Source: Betaproteobacteria bacterium (GTDB lineage Bacteria > Pseudomonadota > Gammaproteobacteria > Burkholderiales > Casimicrobiaceae). Taken from it: a stretch of 64,000 bases of DNA. The translations under genes were made by a program, and so were the position numbers. Positions 1-9,384 of this stretch are shown here, piece by piece. The DNA is taken from positions 1 through 64,000 of the forward strand of contig JADIZG010000069.1 in assembly GCA_016704895.1 (NCBI GenBank), given 5' to 3'. How positions within the stretch are numbered: position 1 is the first letter of the stretch; the number at the start of each line of letters is the position of its first letter. The notes under the pieces are model-generated. The model was not told where the DNA came from. It did not search any database and worked only from the letters and a program-made list of their open reading frames with translations.

Positions 1-272
1 CGATGGCCCGGCAGCACCGAGACGCCCAGCCCTGCCGTGTCGTCGACGATGGGGACGTGCGCGACGCCGGCGCGGCGCGAGTCGACCGTCGTGCGCCGCG
101 AACACCGCATCGGCGTTTCAAAGTCGATGCGCGCGACGGAGGCGTCCATGCCATCGCGGCCGAGCGGCGCCCCGAAGGCGCAGGCGCACGTGCATCCCGC
201 GGGAGGGCGGACGGAGTGCGAGGCGTAGCTCGCCCGGGCGCGTTCGCCGAGGCGCTGGATCGGGAGGTTCAT
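1..272 (-). CDS. Possible partial CDS running off the left edge
   Basis: An open reading frame begins with ATG at 272 and stays open for 90 codons to the window edge. Its third codon positions are mostly G or C, as in real genes here. The translation begins MNLPIQRLGERARAS and contains a Cys-rich patch (CTCACAF) near residue 30. I do not recognise a family, there is no convincing ribosome binding site, and long open frames occur by chance at this GC content. It would be read in the same direction as, and just downstream of, the ggt gene. Confidence 0.25.
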   Translation of the reverse strand, partial: MNLPIQRLGERARASYASHSVRPPAGCTCACAFGAPLGRDGMDASVARIDFETPMRCSRRTTVDSRRAGVAHVPIVDDTAGLGVSVLPGH

Positions 273-408
273 GGCGCGGCGTCGAATCCGGTCTCGTCAT
301 CGTGCCTCCTGCCGCGCAGCCTTCCGTCGTGCCGCACGAACCGCGATGATGAACGGACCGACCGCCACGCAAGCCGCGCCGCTCGCGCGCCTGGCGCCGG
401 TCCGCGTG

Positions 409-2160
409 TCACTCGCCGCGCACCGTCGCACTTCTCGCGTCGCGGGTCGGCTCCGCCCCCACGTTCCCGCGCTCGCGCAGGATCGCGCCCGCGCCGCTGG
501 TGAGCGGCAGCACCGACACCTCGTGGCCCAGCGCGCGGAGCCGGTCCGCCAACGCGGCGACCGGCGTGTCCTGCTCGAGCTCGGTAGGCCCGTTGCGGCT
601 GCCGAAATGGGGGAGCGCGACAGCCGATTGCGGATCGAGCTTCCAGTCGATCGTCGCGACGATCGCCTTCGCCACGTAGTTGATGATCGCCGACCCGCCC
701 GGCGAGCCGACCACGAGCCGTACGCGACCCGCGGGATCATAGACGATCGTGGGCGCCATCGACGATCGCGGACGCTTACCCGGTTCGACGCGGTTCGCGA
801 CCGGCCTGCCGTCAACCACGGGCTCGAACGAGAAATCGGTGAGCTGGTTGTTGAGCAGGTATCCGCCGGCCGTCATCAGGCGCGAGCCGAACGCGTCCTC
901 GATCGACGTCGTCATCGCGACCGCGTTGCCATCGCCATCGACGATGGAAAGATGCGACGTCGACGGCAGCTCGGCGGCGTCGGAAGGCGCGTACGCGACC
1001 TTGCGCGCGCTCGCGGGCGGATCGCCGGGCGCGGCCGGCCCAGGCTCGCGGTCGCCCGGATCAGCCGTGAGCGCTCGCGCAGGTAGCCCGGATCGACGAT
1101 GCCGGCGGGAACGTCGACGAACGCCGGGTCGGCGACGAACGCATTGCGATCCGCGAACGCGAGCCTGCCTGCTTCGCTCGCGAAGTGAACGCTCCAGAAC
1201 GACGCCGGTCCCATCGACGCGACGTCGTAGGGCTCGAGGATGCCGAGGATCGCGAGTACCGTCGTCCCGCCCGACGACGGCGGAGGCATTCCGCACACGC
1301 GATGGCGCCGGTAGATGCCGCACACCGGTTCGCGCTCGATCGCCCGATAGCCGGCGAGGTCGGCATGCGTGAGGTCGCCCGGATGCGTCGGATGGCGCCT
1401 CACGGTCGCAACGATGTCGTCCGCGATCGCGCCGCGGTAGAGCGCATCGGCGCCCTCGCGAGCGAGCGTGCGCAAGGTGGCGGCGTAGGCGGGGTTGCGC
1501 AGCAGCGTTCCTGCGGCGAGCGGGCGGCCGGCGGCGTCGTGGAAGTGCGCAGACGCTCGGGGATCGGACTTCAGACGGCGGTCGGCCGCGATCAGCATCG
1601 CGAGCCTGGGCGACACGCGGAAGCCGTCGTCGGCGAGCGCGATCGCCGGCGCGGAACAATTCCGGACCGCGAGCCTACCGTGGCGGCGGTGCGCGAGCTC
1701 GAAAGCATGCGTATCGCGCCCGGGACGCCGACGGCGAGTCCCGTCGCGACGGCGTCGCGAAACGCCATCGGCGCCCCGTCGGGCTTCCGGAACCGGTCCG
1801 GCGTCGCGGCGGCAGGCGCGGTCTCGCGCCCGTCGTACGCGATCAGGCGCGAGCGGCGTGCATCGTGCACGAGCATGAACGCGCCGCCGCCGATGCCCGA
1901 CGACTGCGGCTCGACGAGGCCCAGCACGGCTGCGCGGCGACCGCCGCGTCGACGCCGAGCCGCCGCGCGCGAGGATCGCGTGCGCCGCGTCCGTCGCGTG
2001 CGGATTCGCCGTCACCGCCATGAAGCGCTGCGCACGGACCGGCGCCTTGTCCGTCCGGACGCCCGGCGCTTCCGGAGCAGGGCTGCGCGTGGACCTGCGC
2101 GCATGCGCAGGCGGCGAAGAACAACAGCAGCGGGGTCACGCGACGCATCGGCCGATTCAA
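409..2160 (-). CDS. ggt: Gamma-glutamyltransferase (frameshifted)
   Basis: Periplasmic N-terminal-nucleophile hydrolase that transfers or hydrolyses the gamma-glutamyl group of glutathione and is made as one precursor that self-cleaves. The pieces lie in order in different frames: a signal peptide (MRRVTPLLLFFAACACAQ), the large-subunit start (ANPHATDAAHAILARGG), SSGIGGGAFMLVHD, PPPSSGGTTVLAILG, then the small subunit beginning at the catalytic Thr in STSHLSIVDGDG, followed by GSPGGSAIINYV. Joined length is about 580 residues, normal for the family. At least four or five shifts are needed, near 2080, 1955, 1930, 1700 and 1070. That is the heaviest damage in the window, so a true pseudogene cannot be excluded, although every family motif survives. 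It runs in the same direction as the upstream APH-type kinase gene, 36 bp away. Confidence 0.85.
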
Positions 2161-2196
2161 CCTCGCCCCGCCCGGCCGGAGGATGGGGGCTCGAAT

Positions 2197-3240
2197 CTAC
2201 GCGCCGACCAGCTCGACGGCGCGCCGCGCGAACGCGGGCCCGAGCTTGCCGGCCTCGGACGCGTCGTCGGACGCGGCGTTGCCCGCGGCCGCACGCGCGG
2301 CGATGCCTTCGAAGATCACCGCGAATCGGAACAGCGCGAACGCGACGTGGAACGGGACGATGCCGTCCCTGCGACCCGACGCCTGCAGGTAGTGTCCGAC
2401 GTAGGCGTCGAGCGGAGGGATGCCCAGCGCGCCGAGGTCGAGCCCGCGCAGGCCGCCGTACTCGTCGGGCCGGGTGTGCCACGCCATCGCGTTGAAGCCG
2501 AGATCCGCGAGCGGATGGCCCGAGCGTCGAGAGCTCCCAGTCGAGGATCGCGATCACGCGCGGCTCGACAGGATCGAACATCAGGTTGCCGATCCGGAAG
2601 TCGCCGTGGCAGACGACGGTCTCGTCCCCCTCGGGAATGTGCGCCGGAAGCCACGCGATCAGTCGGTCGAGCGCCGGGTTCTCGCGCGTGCGCGACGCCT
2701 CCCACTGCCTCGACCAGCGCGCGACCTGTCGCGCGAAGTAGTTCCCGGCCTCCCCGGAGTCGGCCAGCCCGATGGCCGCCGGATCGACGAGATGCAGCTT
2801 CGCGAGCGTCCCGGCCATCGAACGGTACATCGCACCGCGCGCTCGGCGGAGCGAGCCCGGGAAGCGAGTGCGCCGCGGACACGCGGCCCTCGAGCTTCTC
2901 CATCAGGTAGAACGGGGTGCCGACCACGTCGCGCCCGGCGTGAAAGAGCACGGTGCGCGGCACCGGCACGCCGGCGGGCCCGAGGGCGCGCATCACCCGG
3001 TATTCGCGGTCGACCGCGTGCGCGGACGGCAGGAGCTCGCCGGGTGGCTGCTTGCGCAGCACCAGCGCGCGCGTGTCGTAGTCGACGAAGAACGTCGGAT
3101 TCGACTGGCCGCCGCCGATGCGCGCGAGGCGCATCGTTCCCGCGAGCCCGGGCACCGCGCCGCGCAGGAACGCGTCGAGGCGTCCCGCGTCGAATCCCGA
3201 GGCCCGCGCGACATCGGCCGCGCGCGTCGTGACCGCTCAC
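2197..3240 (-). CDS. APH-family phosphotransferase, ACAD10/LvaA-like (frameshifted)
   Basis: Small-molecule kinase of the aminoglycoside-phosphotransferase fold. The nucleotide-binding start is seen as RIGGGQSNPTFFV and VLRKQP. The catalytic loop HGDFRIGNLMFDP and the metal-binding ILDWELSTLG follow, and the C-terminus ends in ARRAVELVGA. Reading requires shifts near 3190, 2860 and 2520. The likely start is the GTG at 3240, whose last bases overlap the TGA of the acyl-CoA dehydrogenase (GTGA), which suggests translational coupling. Members of this family found beside acyl-CoA dehydrogenases, or fused to them as in ACAD10/11, phosphorylate 4-hydroxyacyl-CoAs. That function is inferred here from context, and antibiotic resistance is unlikely. 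Confidence 0.85.
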
Positions 3241-4465
3241 CCGCCGCCCGACCGCTTCGGACGGTCGAGGTGGTTCCAGTCCCAGAAGGTCTCCGCGCCC
3301 TCCGCGAGGTGGCGCGCGATCACCATCTTGTGCACCTCGGACGCGCCGTCGACGAGCCGCGCCTGCCGCGCGTAGCGGTAGATCCACTCGAGCGACGTGT
3401 CCTTCGAGTAGCCGCGTCCGCCGTTGAGCTGGATCGCCGTGTCGACGGCGCGGTGCAGCGCGTCGGCGACGTGCACCTTCGCCATCGAAAGCTCGTTGCG
3501 CGCCATCGCGCCGGCGTCGAGCTTCGACGCCGCATGCATCACGAGCAGCCGCCCGATGCGCGCCTGGAGCGCCGCCTCGCCGATCAGGAGCTGCACCGAC
3601 TCGCGCTCGGCGAGGCGCCTGCCGCCGCTCATGCGGACGTCGATGTACGCGTTCGCGATCTCCAGGCTGCGGCGCGCGAGACCCAACCAGCGCATGCAGT
3701 GCGTCAGCCGTGCGGGGCCGAGCCGGATCTGCGCGACCTTGAGGCCGTCGCCGACGCCGAGCAGGCGATCCCCGTCGGGGATCTCGAGACCCTCGAAGAC
3801 GGCTCGCCGTGGCCGCCGTGCTCCTCGGGACCCATGATCGGGATCCGGCGCAGCAGGCGCGATCCCGGCTGGTCGCGGTGGTACATGAACGCGGTGTGGC
3901 CCTTGCGGGCGTCGTCCGACGTTCGCGCGATCAGCAGGAAGTGGGACGCCGCCGCCGCGCCGGTGATGAACCACTTGTGCCCGTGCACGACCCACTTGTC
4001 GCCGCGACGCTCGGCCGTCGTGCGGATCATCGCCGGATCGGAGCCGCCCCCGGGGTGCGGCTCGGTCATCGCGAAGGCCGAGCGCACCTTGCCGTCGACG
4101 ATCGGCCGGAGCCAGCGCTCCTGCTGCGCATCGGTGCCGACGCGCTCGAGCACCATCATCGTGCCGTCGTCGGGCGCGGCGCTGTTGAACGTCGCCGGGC
4201 CGAAGATCGAGCGGTTCATCTCCTCGTAGCACGCCGCCATGCCGACGAACGACAGGCCGCCGCCGCCACGCGCCTTCGGCATCTGCAGCGCCCAGAGGCC
4301 CTCCGCGCGCGCCTGGGAGCGCATCGCGGAGAGCACGTCCTCGCGCACGTTCTCGTGCTCGTCGTAGTTCGCGCGGTCGGCCTCCAGCGGGATCAGCCGG
4401 TCGTCGACGAAACGCCGGACGCGGCGGCGCACGTCGTCGATCGCGGGGTCGAGCGTGAAGTCCAT
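3237..4465 (-). CDS. Acyl-CoA dehydrogenase (one frameshift)
   Basis: FAD enzyme oxidising acyl-CoA thioesters, about 409 residues. The N-terminal helical domain begins MDFTLDPAIDDVRRR. The middle domain carries the flavin/substrate motif AFAMTEPHPGGGSDP and the KWFITGAAAASHF strand. The C-terminal domain has QLNGGRGYSKDTSLEWIYR and ARLVDGASEVHK. One shift near 3803 separates HGGHGE from VFEGLEIPDG. The ATG at 4465 is preceded by GGAGG at good spacing. It overlaps the following kinase gene by 4 bp and follows the SDR gene by 11 bp, so SDR, dehydrogenase and kinase form one operon. It resembles the LvaC/ACAD11 group more than the short-chain enzymes, but substrate range cannot be read from sequence. 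Confidence 0.92.
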
Positions 4466-4476
4466 CCGGGCCTCCT

Positions 4477-5238
4477 TCAGAGTGAGCTGACCGCGTGCCC
4501 GCCGTCGACGGCGATCACCGCGCCCGTCATGTAGGCCGATGCGTCGGACGCGAGCAGCACGAGCGGCGCCTCGAGGTCCTCGACGCGGCCGAGGCGCCGC
4601 TGAGGAATGCGCCGGACCAGCGCCTGCCCGCTCCCGGTCGCGAAGAAGTCGCTGTTGAGCGGCGTCTCGACGTAGCCGGGCGCGAGCGCGTTGACGCGGA
4701 TCCGGTGGCGCGCGAGTTCGAGCGCCATCGCCTTCGTGAGCTGCACGAGCGCGGCCTTCGATACCGCGTAGGGCGCGACCTGCGCCGCGACGCGTTCGGC
4801 CAGCACCGACGCGATGTTGACGATCGCGCCCGCGCGATCCGCATCCTTGAGACGCCGGGCGACCGCCTGGGCGACGCGCCACGCACCGTCGAGGTTGACG
4901 TCGAGGACCGATCCCCAGTCGCGCTCGGTCAGGTCGAGGAAGGGCCTCGTGACCGCGACGCCTGCGTTGTTCACCAGCACGTCGACGACGCCGAACGCCG
5001 ACGCGGCCTCGTCGATCGCCGCGTCGACGCTCGCGCGGTCGGTCACGTCCATCCCGACCGCCGCCACGCGGAGTCCCTCCTCCGCCATCCCGCGCGCGAT
5101 CGCGCGGCCGTCGTCGATGCGCCGCCCGGCCAGCGCGACCGAGGCGCCCGCATCCGCGAGCATGCGCGCGAAGTCGCGGCCCAGTCCGCCGAACGCGCCG
5201 GTGACCAGCGCGACCTTGCCGTCGAGTCTCATCTCCAT
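4477..5238 (-). CDS. Short-chain dehydrogenase/reductase
   Basis: Classical NAD(P)-dependent SDR of about 250 residues. The cofactor motif TGAFGGLG lies near residue 12, NNAGVAVTRPF near 90, the catalytic Ser in IVNIASVLAE near 145 and YAVSK (Tyr, Lys) near 160. The C-terminal motif AVIAVDGGHAV is typical of the family. ATG codons at 5238 and 5232 are both possible; MRLDGKVALVTG at 5232 is the usual family start. It lies between the CoA-ligase-like gene and the acyl-CoA dehydrogenase on the same strand, so a role in the same acid-degradation route is inferred. The gene is intact. Confidence 0.93.
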   Translation of the reverse strand: MEMRLDGKVALVTGAFGGLGRDFARMLADAGASVALAGRRIDDGRAIARGMAEEGLRVAAVGMDVTDRASVDAAIDEAASAFGVVDVLVNNAGVAVTRPFLDLTERDWGSVLDVNLDGAWRVAQAVARRLKDADRAGAIVNIASVLAERVAAQVAPYAVSKAALVQLTKAMALELARHRIRVNALAPGYVETPLNSDFFATGSGQALVRRIPQRRLGRVEDLEAPLVLLASDASAYMTGAVIAVDGGHAVSSL

Positions 5239-5305
5239 GGGCGGGAGTCTATCAAGCACCCTGGGGTCAGCCGCTCCCCCGCCTGTCCGAAAGCGGGGTC
5301 GGGCC

Positions 5306-6890
5306 CTACTTTTCGAGGTGCAGATGCAGGATCTTTCCCGACGCCGTCCGGCGGGGCGACTCGCGCACGACGCGCAGCATCCGCGCCTCGCGCCACTGCA
5401 TCTCCATCAGGCTTTCGCCGCCGCTCCCGCCGCCGACCGCCTCCAGGAACGCGTCGGCGACCCGCGCTTTCGTCGAGCGCACCGACCGACGGGTCGACGA
5501 CCAGCACGACCTCGGGCCGCGCGCGGCCGTCATCGAGCCACTCGATGAGCTGCCAGTCGGCAGGCCGGCCCCCGAAGCGGGCGGGCATCGTCTCTTCGAG
5601 CACCCGGATCACGTCGACGTCGAGGAACGTGATGCCGCCGGCCGTCAGCTTCTCGAACGAGCGCACGTCGTGGACGTGAAGCCCCCAGCCGTCGCGCGCG
5701 AGGCCGCAGCCGCAGTCCCGCCGCACGAGCGTCGCGCGGTCGCCCATGCAGACGTTGACCAGCATCAGGGGTGCCGTGTCGAGCAGGGACGTGACGAGCA
5801 TCGCGTCGTCCGGAATGCCGGGCATCCCCCGGCCGGGACCCGGCTGGATCAGCGCGTGGCGGTCGTCGAGGAAGTGCATGTCGTCGGCCGCCTGCGGGTG
5901 CGCGCACGCGAACGTGAGGATGTCGGTCTCGGTCGCGCCCATCCGCGGCAACGCGACCGCGCCGGCGGCCTCGACGGCGGCGCGTCGCGCCGGGGTCGTC
6001 GGCTCGCCGCCCATCGTGAAGCGCGCACCCCGCAGGTCGACGCCCGCCTTCATCGCCGCCTGGCAGATCAGCACCGCCGTGCTCGCGTAGCCCCACAGGT
6101 GCGGCGTGCGGCCGCGCGCCAGCTCGTCGCCCATCCAGCGCACGACCGGCGAGGGATCGTCGAACGTTGCGAGCGTCGGTCCCGGCAGCGGCACGCCCGC
6201 GATCAGGCTGCCGACCCGCATCGCGCGAACACCCCAGCGGTAGCGTGGCGAGAGCCCCGGTGCCGCGATGTCGATCGGCGTGAACCAGCGCGCGGGCGGG
6301 CGCCCGCCCTTCGCGAACTCGAGCGGATTGGTGACCGACGTGCCGCCCGGGACGCCGTGATGCGCGTGCAACCAATCCCGCCCTCCGTGCGCGTCGAGCG
6401 CGAGGTGCGTGTTCACCGCGTGGTCGCGCACGAACGCGAGGTCGATCGGCACCGGCGTGCGCGCGCCGCGGCTGCCGCTGGATTCGGACAGGCCGTGGAC
6501 GACCGCGCGCGGATTCACGAGCGTCGCCGGATCGACGGTGAACGCGAGGCTCCCGCGCACGACGGGGCGGCGCCCCTTGTACTCGTCGCCGGCCAGGTAG
6601 ACGCCGGCGGCGTGGAGCACCGTCAGCGCCCCCTCGACGCCGTCCCGGCGCACCGACGCGGCGACGTCGTCCTGCGTGCTTCCGGCATGGTCCATCAGGC
6701 GCGCGTAGGGCGAGCCCGGCGCGCGACACGCCTCGGCGAAGCGCGCGAGGAAGCGCGCCTGCCGCCGCGCGAACCGGTCGCGCACGATCGTGCGCATATC
6801 GTCGACCGCGATCGGCGTGCGCAGAAACCGGGGCAGCGCCGCGAGGAAGCGCATGCCGATCGTGAGATCGTCGCGGCTCAGCAACCGCAT
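5306..6890 (-). CDS. Adenylate-forming CoA-ligase-like protein, PaaK-type (frameshifted)
   Basis: Member of the AMP-forming acyl-CoA synthetase/phenylacetate-CoA ligase superfamily, about 525 residues. The phosphate-binding loop is SESSGSRGARTPV (near residue 145). The adenine motif region contains PRMGATETDIL, and the C-terminal domain ends with TASGKILHLHLEK, whose Lys is the usual catalytic one. One shift near 5470 separates the large N-terminal part from the last 60 residues. I place the start at the ATG at 6890 (MRLLSRDDLTIG), which has GGAGAG upstream. The frame is open back to 7007, into the end of the preceding glycosyltransferase/GH130-like gene, so that boundary is uncertain. It is followed by the SDR, acyl-CoA dehydrogenase and kinase genes. 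Substrate unknown. Confidence 0.8.
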
Positions 6891-8966
6891 CCGGCGCTCT
6901 CCGTCCTCCACGTCTGCGTTGGCCTGCCCCGCCTCGGGCAGCGCCACCAGCGCGCGCCGCACCGCCGCCGCATCGAGCATCGCCATCATCGCGCGGGCAT
7001 CCTGCACGCCGTAGCTCGCGAGCAGGACGCCGCGAACCGCGTCGTGCGCGAGCCCGCCGCGAACTCGATCGGCTCGTCGGCGAAACGGAACGGCTCGGTG
7101 ATCGCCGCGACGCGGAACGCGCGGTCGAAGCGCACGAACCGGTGAAGGTAGCGCCGGTGCCAGGGTCGATCACCACGACCTCGTGGGTGAGGCAGATCCA
7201 GCCGTCGTCGAAGCGCACGAGCTGCGAGCCTCCGCGCAGGTGGTCGAGCGCGACCGTCGGCTCGTGCGCCGCGTGCACCACGACGCGCCGGTCCTCCGGG
7301 TCGTAGCGCAGTACCGTCGTCGGGTCGCACAGGTAGACGAGCAGGAGTTCGTCCCCGTCGACCGCCGGCATCCAGTTCTTCTGATGCAGGTCGTCGCGGT
7401 AGCCTCGCAGCACGGCGAGATCGACGATCCGGGCGCTCTCGTCGAGCGCGATCAGCGCGATCTCGCAGCGCATCGCCGGGTTGCGGTCGCGCACGGTGGC
7501 CGTCGCGTGCAGACGTCCGCGCCAGCGGAACAACCGAAGATCCTCGAAGCCGACGACCAGGCTCGGCAGCGCCGGCGGGATCGAGGCGGCCGGGACGATC
7601 TCGCGCGCGTCGACGACCGTTCCGTCGCGCGCGAGTCGCGCCAGGTGATTGCTCGTCCGGATCTCGCGGAGCTTCGGCCACGACCGCTGCGGGTCATCGA
7701 GCCGGTAGTTCACGCCGCGGATGACGGCAAGGAGATCGGTGCCGTCGAGCAGCACGCACGGATTCATCGCCGCGTAGGGATCCTCCATCGGGAAGGCCAG
7801 CGGCACGGTCGCGACGGGGCCGAAGAGCGCCTCCGCGCGTGGCGCGTAGAACATGCCGTTGCGCCGCGCGAGGCCGCGCACGTGATCGGGAACGTCCCGC
7901 CGGATCTGCAGCGCCAGCGCGGCCTCGTGCGCCGCGCGGCGGCGTTCCGCGCTCCTGCAGTAGTAGCCGGCGATGCTCGTCTCGACGACGAAGCCATGGC
8001 GGTAGACGCCCTCGTCGACGAACAGCAGGTCGCCCTCGGGGTACGGGATGCGCTGCCCGGCCTCGACCCACAGCATCGCGGATTCGTTCTGGCCCCGCTC
8101 GCGGTAGTAGCGGGCGAGGTCCGCGAGCGGCTCGGCGCGCGTCGGCCGGAACTCGTAGGCGGACAGGCAGCCGTCGACGAATCCGACCGCGTCGCCGAGC
8201 GCGAGGCAGCTGCGGGCGTGCATCAGCAGCGCGCACCAGGCCTCCTCGTCCCAGCCGCCCGCCTCGGCGCGCTTCGCGTACCAGTCGCGCGCCTCGGCGT
8301 GTCGCCCCGCGTCGCGGTACGTCTGCGCGAGGTAGAACATCGAGCGCGCATCGCCCGGATCCGCGGCGAGCGCGGCCGTCAGGAGCCGGAGGTCGCGTTC
8401 GGTCTTGTCCGCCCGGCTCGATCCGCAGGCATGGTCGGCGAACGCGATGCCGTCGAGACGCTCGACCGACCCGTCGACCGCGAGGTACTCGTGCGTCGCG
8501 CCGACGTAGCGCGCCGGCACGTCGCGGCGCACGAGCCGCGCGTTCCAGTACGAGAGCGCGTTGTGCTGCCGCACGCGGTAGGCCGGCGCACCGAGGCGTT
8601 CGCGGAACGCCGGGTCGGCGATCTCGAGCTCCATGTCCGCGTCGACGAGCAGCAGGTAGTCGAACGCGCCGGACGAGCGCGCGCGAGGTCGAGCGCGGCG
8701 TTGCGGGTCGTGCCGAAATCGACGAAGGGAACGTCGTGGATCTCGCCGGGAATGCCTCGCGCGGCGAAGAAGGCCGCGATCCGCCCGCGCGTGTCGTCGG
8801 TCGAGCCGGTGTCGCAGATCACGTAGTGCGAGATCGCCGGGGCGACCGCCGCGAGGCAGCGCTCGATGATCGCCGCCTCGTTCCTGACGATCATGTTGAG
8901 GCACAGTCGCGCGGCGGAGGCGCGCGCGACCGCGACGCCGTCGGCCCTCGCGGCGTCCTCCGTCAT
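6878..8966 (-). CDS. GT2 glycosyltransferase-TPR-GH130-like multidomain protein (frameshifted)
   Basis: About 690 residues. Residues about 15-200 are a GT-A glycosyltransferase: LCLNMIVRNEAAIIERCL, CDTGSTDDTR, and the metal-binding LLLVDADMELE. Residues 200-330 are TPR-like helices (FYLAQTYRDAGRHAEARDWY). Residues 350-690 resemble the five-bladed fold of GH130 glycoside phosphorylases: NPCVLLDG, GFEDLRLFRWRGRLHATATV, QKNWMPAVDGDELLLVY, HRFVRFDRAF, ITEPFRFADEPIEFAAGL, and SYGVQDARAMM at the end. Shifts lie near 8690 and 7155. The stop used here is a TGA at 6878-6880, which needs one more shift; without it the frame continues into the CoA-ligase-like gene. A role in making or trimming a mannose-type glycan is inferred only from domain family. 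Confidence 0.8.
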
Positions 8967-8973
8967 CCCCGGA

Positions 8974-9247
8974 TCAGCGGAGTCGCTTGAACGCGAGGGC
9001 CGCCATCGCGGCGGCGCCCCGTCGGCCCCGTCTCACCGATCGGCCCGGTCGGCCCCGTCGGTCCCGTCTCACCGATCGGCCCGGTCGCACCCGTGGGTCC
9101 GGTGTCGCCCACCTGCGCCGACGCATCGAAGCTCGTGAACAGCGACGGCGTCACCGTGGACGCAGCGAGCGCGGCCCCGTGGGCGAGGATCGTGCGTCGG
9201 GAGAACAGCAGGGGCATCGGTCGTGTTCGAAGGATCGCGTCGCGCAC
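8974..9247 (-). CDS. Small secreted collagen-like protein
   Basis: A signal peptide or Tat-like leader (RRTILAHGAALAAS, ending DASA) is followed by about ten Gly-X-Y triplets rich in GPTG and GETG. In the frame as written the protein ends in an arginine-rich tail at 8963. Dropping one base at a GGGG run near 9020 instead gives the tail GAAAMAALAFKRLR and a TGA at 8974-8976, that is a hydrophobic stretch plus basic end, like a short membrane-sorting tail. I prefer this version. The glycosyltransferase gene starts 8 bp downstream, so the two may be co-expressed. Function unknown. Confidence 0.55.
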
Positions 9248-9327
9248 GATCGGCGCGGCGCCATCCTCTCATCCGCGGCATCGATTGGCTACCCGCCGCC
9301 CTTTCCCCCGACGGGCGGTCGCACCAG

Positions 9328-9362
9328 ACGCAAACGGCAGCGGACTTCCGCTGCCGTTGCGT
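9328..9362 (-). terminator. Stem-loop after hppA
   Basis: A 15-bp stem (arms ACGGCAGCGG.../...CCGCTGCCGT, extended by ACGCA/TGCGT with one bulged A) and a 4-nt loop lie 23 bp beyond the hppA stop. There is no strong U-tract, so this is a probable but not textbook intrinsic terminator. Confidence 0.6.
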
Positions 9363-9384
9363 CGGAACAGGATCGCGCGTCGCG

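Noticed and set aside
409..2160. ggt as a decayed pseudogene
   Set aside because: All catalytic motifs remain and neighbouring genes show the same single-base damage, so sequence error is more likely, though not proven.
2197..3240. Aminoglycoside-resistance phosphotransferase
   Set aside because: The APH fold is shared, but operon context with acyl-CoA dehydrogenase and SDR points to an ACAD10/LvaA-type metabolic kinase.
5530..8904. Apparent 1124-codon minus-strand protein joining the glycosyltransferase to Arg-rich sequence
   Set aside because: After about 7155 it is the wrong frame of the GH130-like and CoA-ligase-like genes; the real continuation is in another frame.
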